From: Bdellovibrionales bacterium | GTDB taxonomy: Bacteria > Bdellovibrionota_C > UBA2361 > SZUA-149 > JAGRAN01 | DNA: 52,296 nucleotides | Reading direction: 5' to 3' | Assembly (NCBI GenBank): GCA_020434585.1 | Contig: JAGRAN010000061.1 | Coordinates: 1 to 52,296, forward strand | In this document: positions 51,951 to 52,296 of the stretch, in pieces | Position numbering within the stretch: position 1 is the stretch's first letter | How the letters are laid out: each line of letters begins with the position of its first letter | Position numbers and translations under genes: made by a program | Notes under the pieces: model-generated | Told to the model about the DNA's origin: nothing | Databases searched by the model: none | Seen by the model: the letters and a program-made list of their open reading frames with translations, nothing else

Positions 51951-52296
51951 AGGTTAAATGTAAGGTGTTGTAATCACATCGGCAACAGCTGATTGCTGGA
52001 GATACATTCTAATTCGTGCAGATTAACGCAAAGTTACATCTGCGTGACGGGTAAGTTCGCACCCGGCCGGAACACTTGGCACTCCGATTGCAGATTAACC
52101 GCTGGAAGTCAGTAGCAGATTTATCGAACAAGATTTGTGGTGATGATGCCTAAAACTACACGGTGAAGAGCTTCTTGCACACAGCCGGCGCGTCTTGATT
52201 CTCCTTAAGGCGCGTCGGCTAGGCTCTAAGGGTTGCGCCTCGAGCAGGAAGCTGAACTCGCTGTGGAGAAAAAGAGCTGGGCACGGAGGTCGTCTC
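51951..52296. other. Gene-free right end with an imperfect inverted repeat
   Basis: AGCCGGCGCG (52183-52192) and CGCGTCGGCT (52211-52220) are inverted with one mismatch and 18 bases between. No gene is supported in this stretch, which is upstream of dsbD and may hold its promoter. Confidence 0.4.

Overview
The window comes from a motile Gram-negative bacterium. It encodes flagellins, a DsbD-type thiol reductase, outer-membrane-like proteins, lipoproteins with lipoboxes, and two good sigma-54 (-24/-12) promoter matches. Codon use outside two GC-rich patches is mixed, around 50% GC by eye. The gene mix suits a deltaproteobacterial-grade lineage, but I cannot place it more precisely.

Replication and partition (1-3750): a minus-strand parA-parB pair (parB runs off the left edge) lies back to back with a plus-strand replication initiator of the RepA/RPA type. 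The intervening ~790 bp holds ten direct iterons; the last seven are spaced exactly 22 bp apart and are followed by an AT-rich stretch. This is a textbook iteron origin. Because metF, pgi, queF and dsbD lie in the same window, the replicon is either a chromid/second chromosome or an integrated plasmid.

Motility and small-molecule genes (3750-9783): a lytic transglycosylase and a flagellin, each behind a similar sigma-54 element, then a Gfo/Idh/MocA oxidoreductase, an aminotransferase and an exported glutaredoxin-like protein.

Envelope and metabolism (9794-29607): a five-gene minus-strand operon (two GT2 glycosyltransferases, a lipoprotein, a metallo-beta-lactamase-fold protein, UbiD); APS kinase; a Wzm/Wzt-like ABC exporter; a divergent threonine-to-glycine pair (SDR threonine dehydrogenase and Kbl); a degenerate zinc-ribbon protein with QueF; a GPH-type transporter; a membrane-anchored seven-repeat FG-GAP protein; a HerA/YjgR-like ATPase; a DUF3015-DUF4105 pair; and an HMG-CoA-lyase-like enzyme.

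Accessory region (about 29.7-39.2 kb): a GC-rich GNAT gene, a cysteine-rich TraU-like plus TrbC-like pair, a DUF6502 regulator preceded by duplicated near-palindromes, an Flp-like prepilin with Asp at +5, a flagellin whose variable region is replaced by a seven-repeat FG-GAP/VCBS propeller, and a GC-rich island with two small genes missed by simple ORF calling.

Right part (39.3-52.3 kb): TauE/SafE permease with acetoacetyl-CoA synthetase, a reduced flagellin-like protein without the canonical N-terminus, MetF, Pgi, a predicted beta-barrel, a large unknown exported protein, and DsbD. The strongest candidates for something undescribed are the propeller-bearing flagellin with its pilin/TraU-TrbC neighbourhood, the reduced flagellin-like protein, and the iteron origin.
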